A stretch of DNA of 5,823 bases from Dehalococcoidales bacterium (GTDB lineage: Bacteria; Chloroflexota; Dehalococcoidia; Dehalococcoidales; UBA5760): assembly GCA_030640485.1 (NCBI GenBank), contig DAOWJG010000180.1:1-5823 (forward strand). The letters are read 5' to 3'. The notes below the pieces were generated by a model. That model saw only the letters and a list, made by a program, of their open reading frames with translations. It was not told the origin of the DNA and did no database searches. Positions 5,738-5,823 of the stretch are shown here, piece by piece; position 1 is the first letter of the stretch, and each line of letters begins with the position of its first letter. The translations under genes were made by a program, and so were the position numbers.

Positions 5738-5823
5738 TCAATCCGCCCTCAAACTGTTCCAGCTTATTTCCTTAGGCTGAACCTCAACCACTTCTCCCTT
5801 GGTTATTCTGTCAGCCACTCGCC
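5738..5823 (-). CDS. rpsQ: 30S ribosomal protein S17, C-terminal fragment
   Basis: Only the last 27 codons are present: [19 protein letters not shown], then SWNSLRAD and stop. S17 binds the 5' domain of 16S rRNA early in assembly. The identification rests on position, since rpsQ precedes rplN in nearly all bacteria, and on the resemblance of R-V-x-x-I to the strand after the KTKRW motif at the end of S17. The incomplete codon at the window edge ends in GG, which allows that tryptophan. If so, the tail is somewhat longer than in many S17 proteins. The fragment is too short for certainty by eye. Confidence 0.72.
   Translation of the reverse strand, partial: RVADRITKGEVVEVQPKEISWNSLRAD

Noticed and set aside
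5725..5790. Repeat between the rpsQ end (GTTCAGCCT) and the rplN start (ATTCAACCT), about 49 nt apart.
   Set aside because: The match covers only about eight bases and does not extend; likely chance.

Overview
The whole window reads on the minus strand as one ribosomal-protein operon, the spc-type cluster. From right to left, in the direction of transcription, the order is: rpsQ (3' end only), rplN, rplX, rplE, rpsN (short zinc form), rpsH, rplF, rplR, rpsE, rpmD, rplO, secY, adk (5' end only). The adk gene directly after secY, the 61-residue four-cysteine S14 and the two CxxC pairs in L24 fit a non-proteobacterial bacterium. The SecY and ribosomal protein sequences remind me of Dehalococcoidia-like Chloroflexota. 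That placement is inference from memory and was not tested by a search.

Layout by junction type. Most junctions are tight: rpsQ/rplN are 1 nt apart, rplX/rplE abut (TAG then ATG), rplF/rplR and rpsE/rplR have short gaps, rpsE/rpmD overlap by 8 nt, rpmD/rplO overlap by 4 nt (GTGA), and rplO/secY overlap by about 20 nt with the start I prefer. Shine-Dalgarno (SD) sequences are mostly clear and starts are ATG or GTG. No stretch over 300 bases lacks a gene. I see no convincing promoter or intrinsic terminator, as expected inside a long operon.

The genes supply ribosomal proteins of both subunits (S17, L14, L24, L5, S14, S8, L6, L18, S5, L30, L15), the SecY channel that exports proteins from translating ribosomes, and adenylate kinase, which balances adenine nucleotides.

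The unexpected signal is in the larger gaps. The two longest (rpsH to rplF, 121 nt; secY to adk, about 127 nt) are built almost wholly of degenerate tandem repeats with a period of 36-40 nt. The rplN to rplX gap (50 nt) carries a more decayed 39-40 nt repeat. In each case the repeat unit duplicates the translation start region of the downstream gene, the end of the upstream gene, or both. The result is a ladder of SD-plus-start sites opening mini-ORFs of about 10-20 codons, several of which stop on or next to the next start. The clearest case is upstream of rplF, where the box GAGGTCAGTATA occurs three times, each copy 7-9 nt before a start codon, and only the last start is rplF. These ladders may be reinitiation stepping stones that couple translation across long gaps, or simply the remains of slippage duplications. 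I know of no described system that matches, but I could not search.
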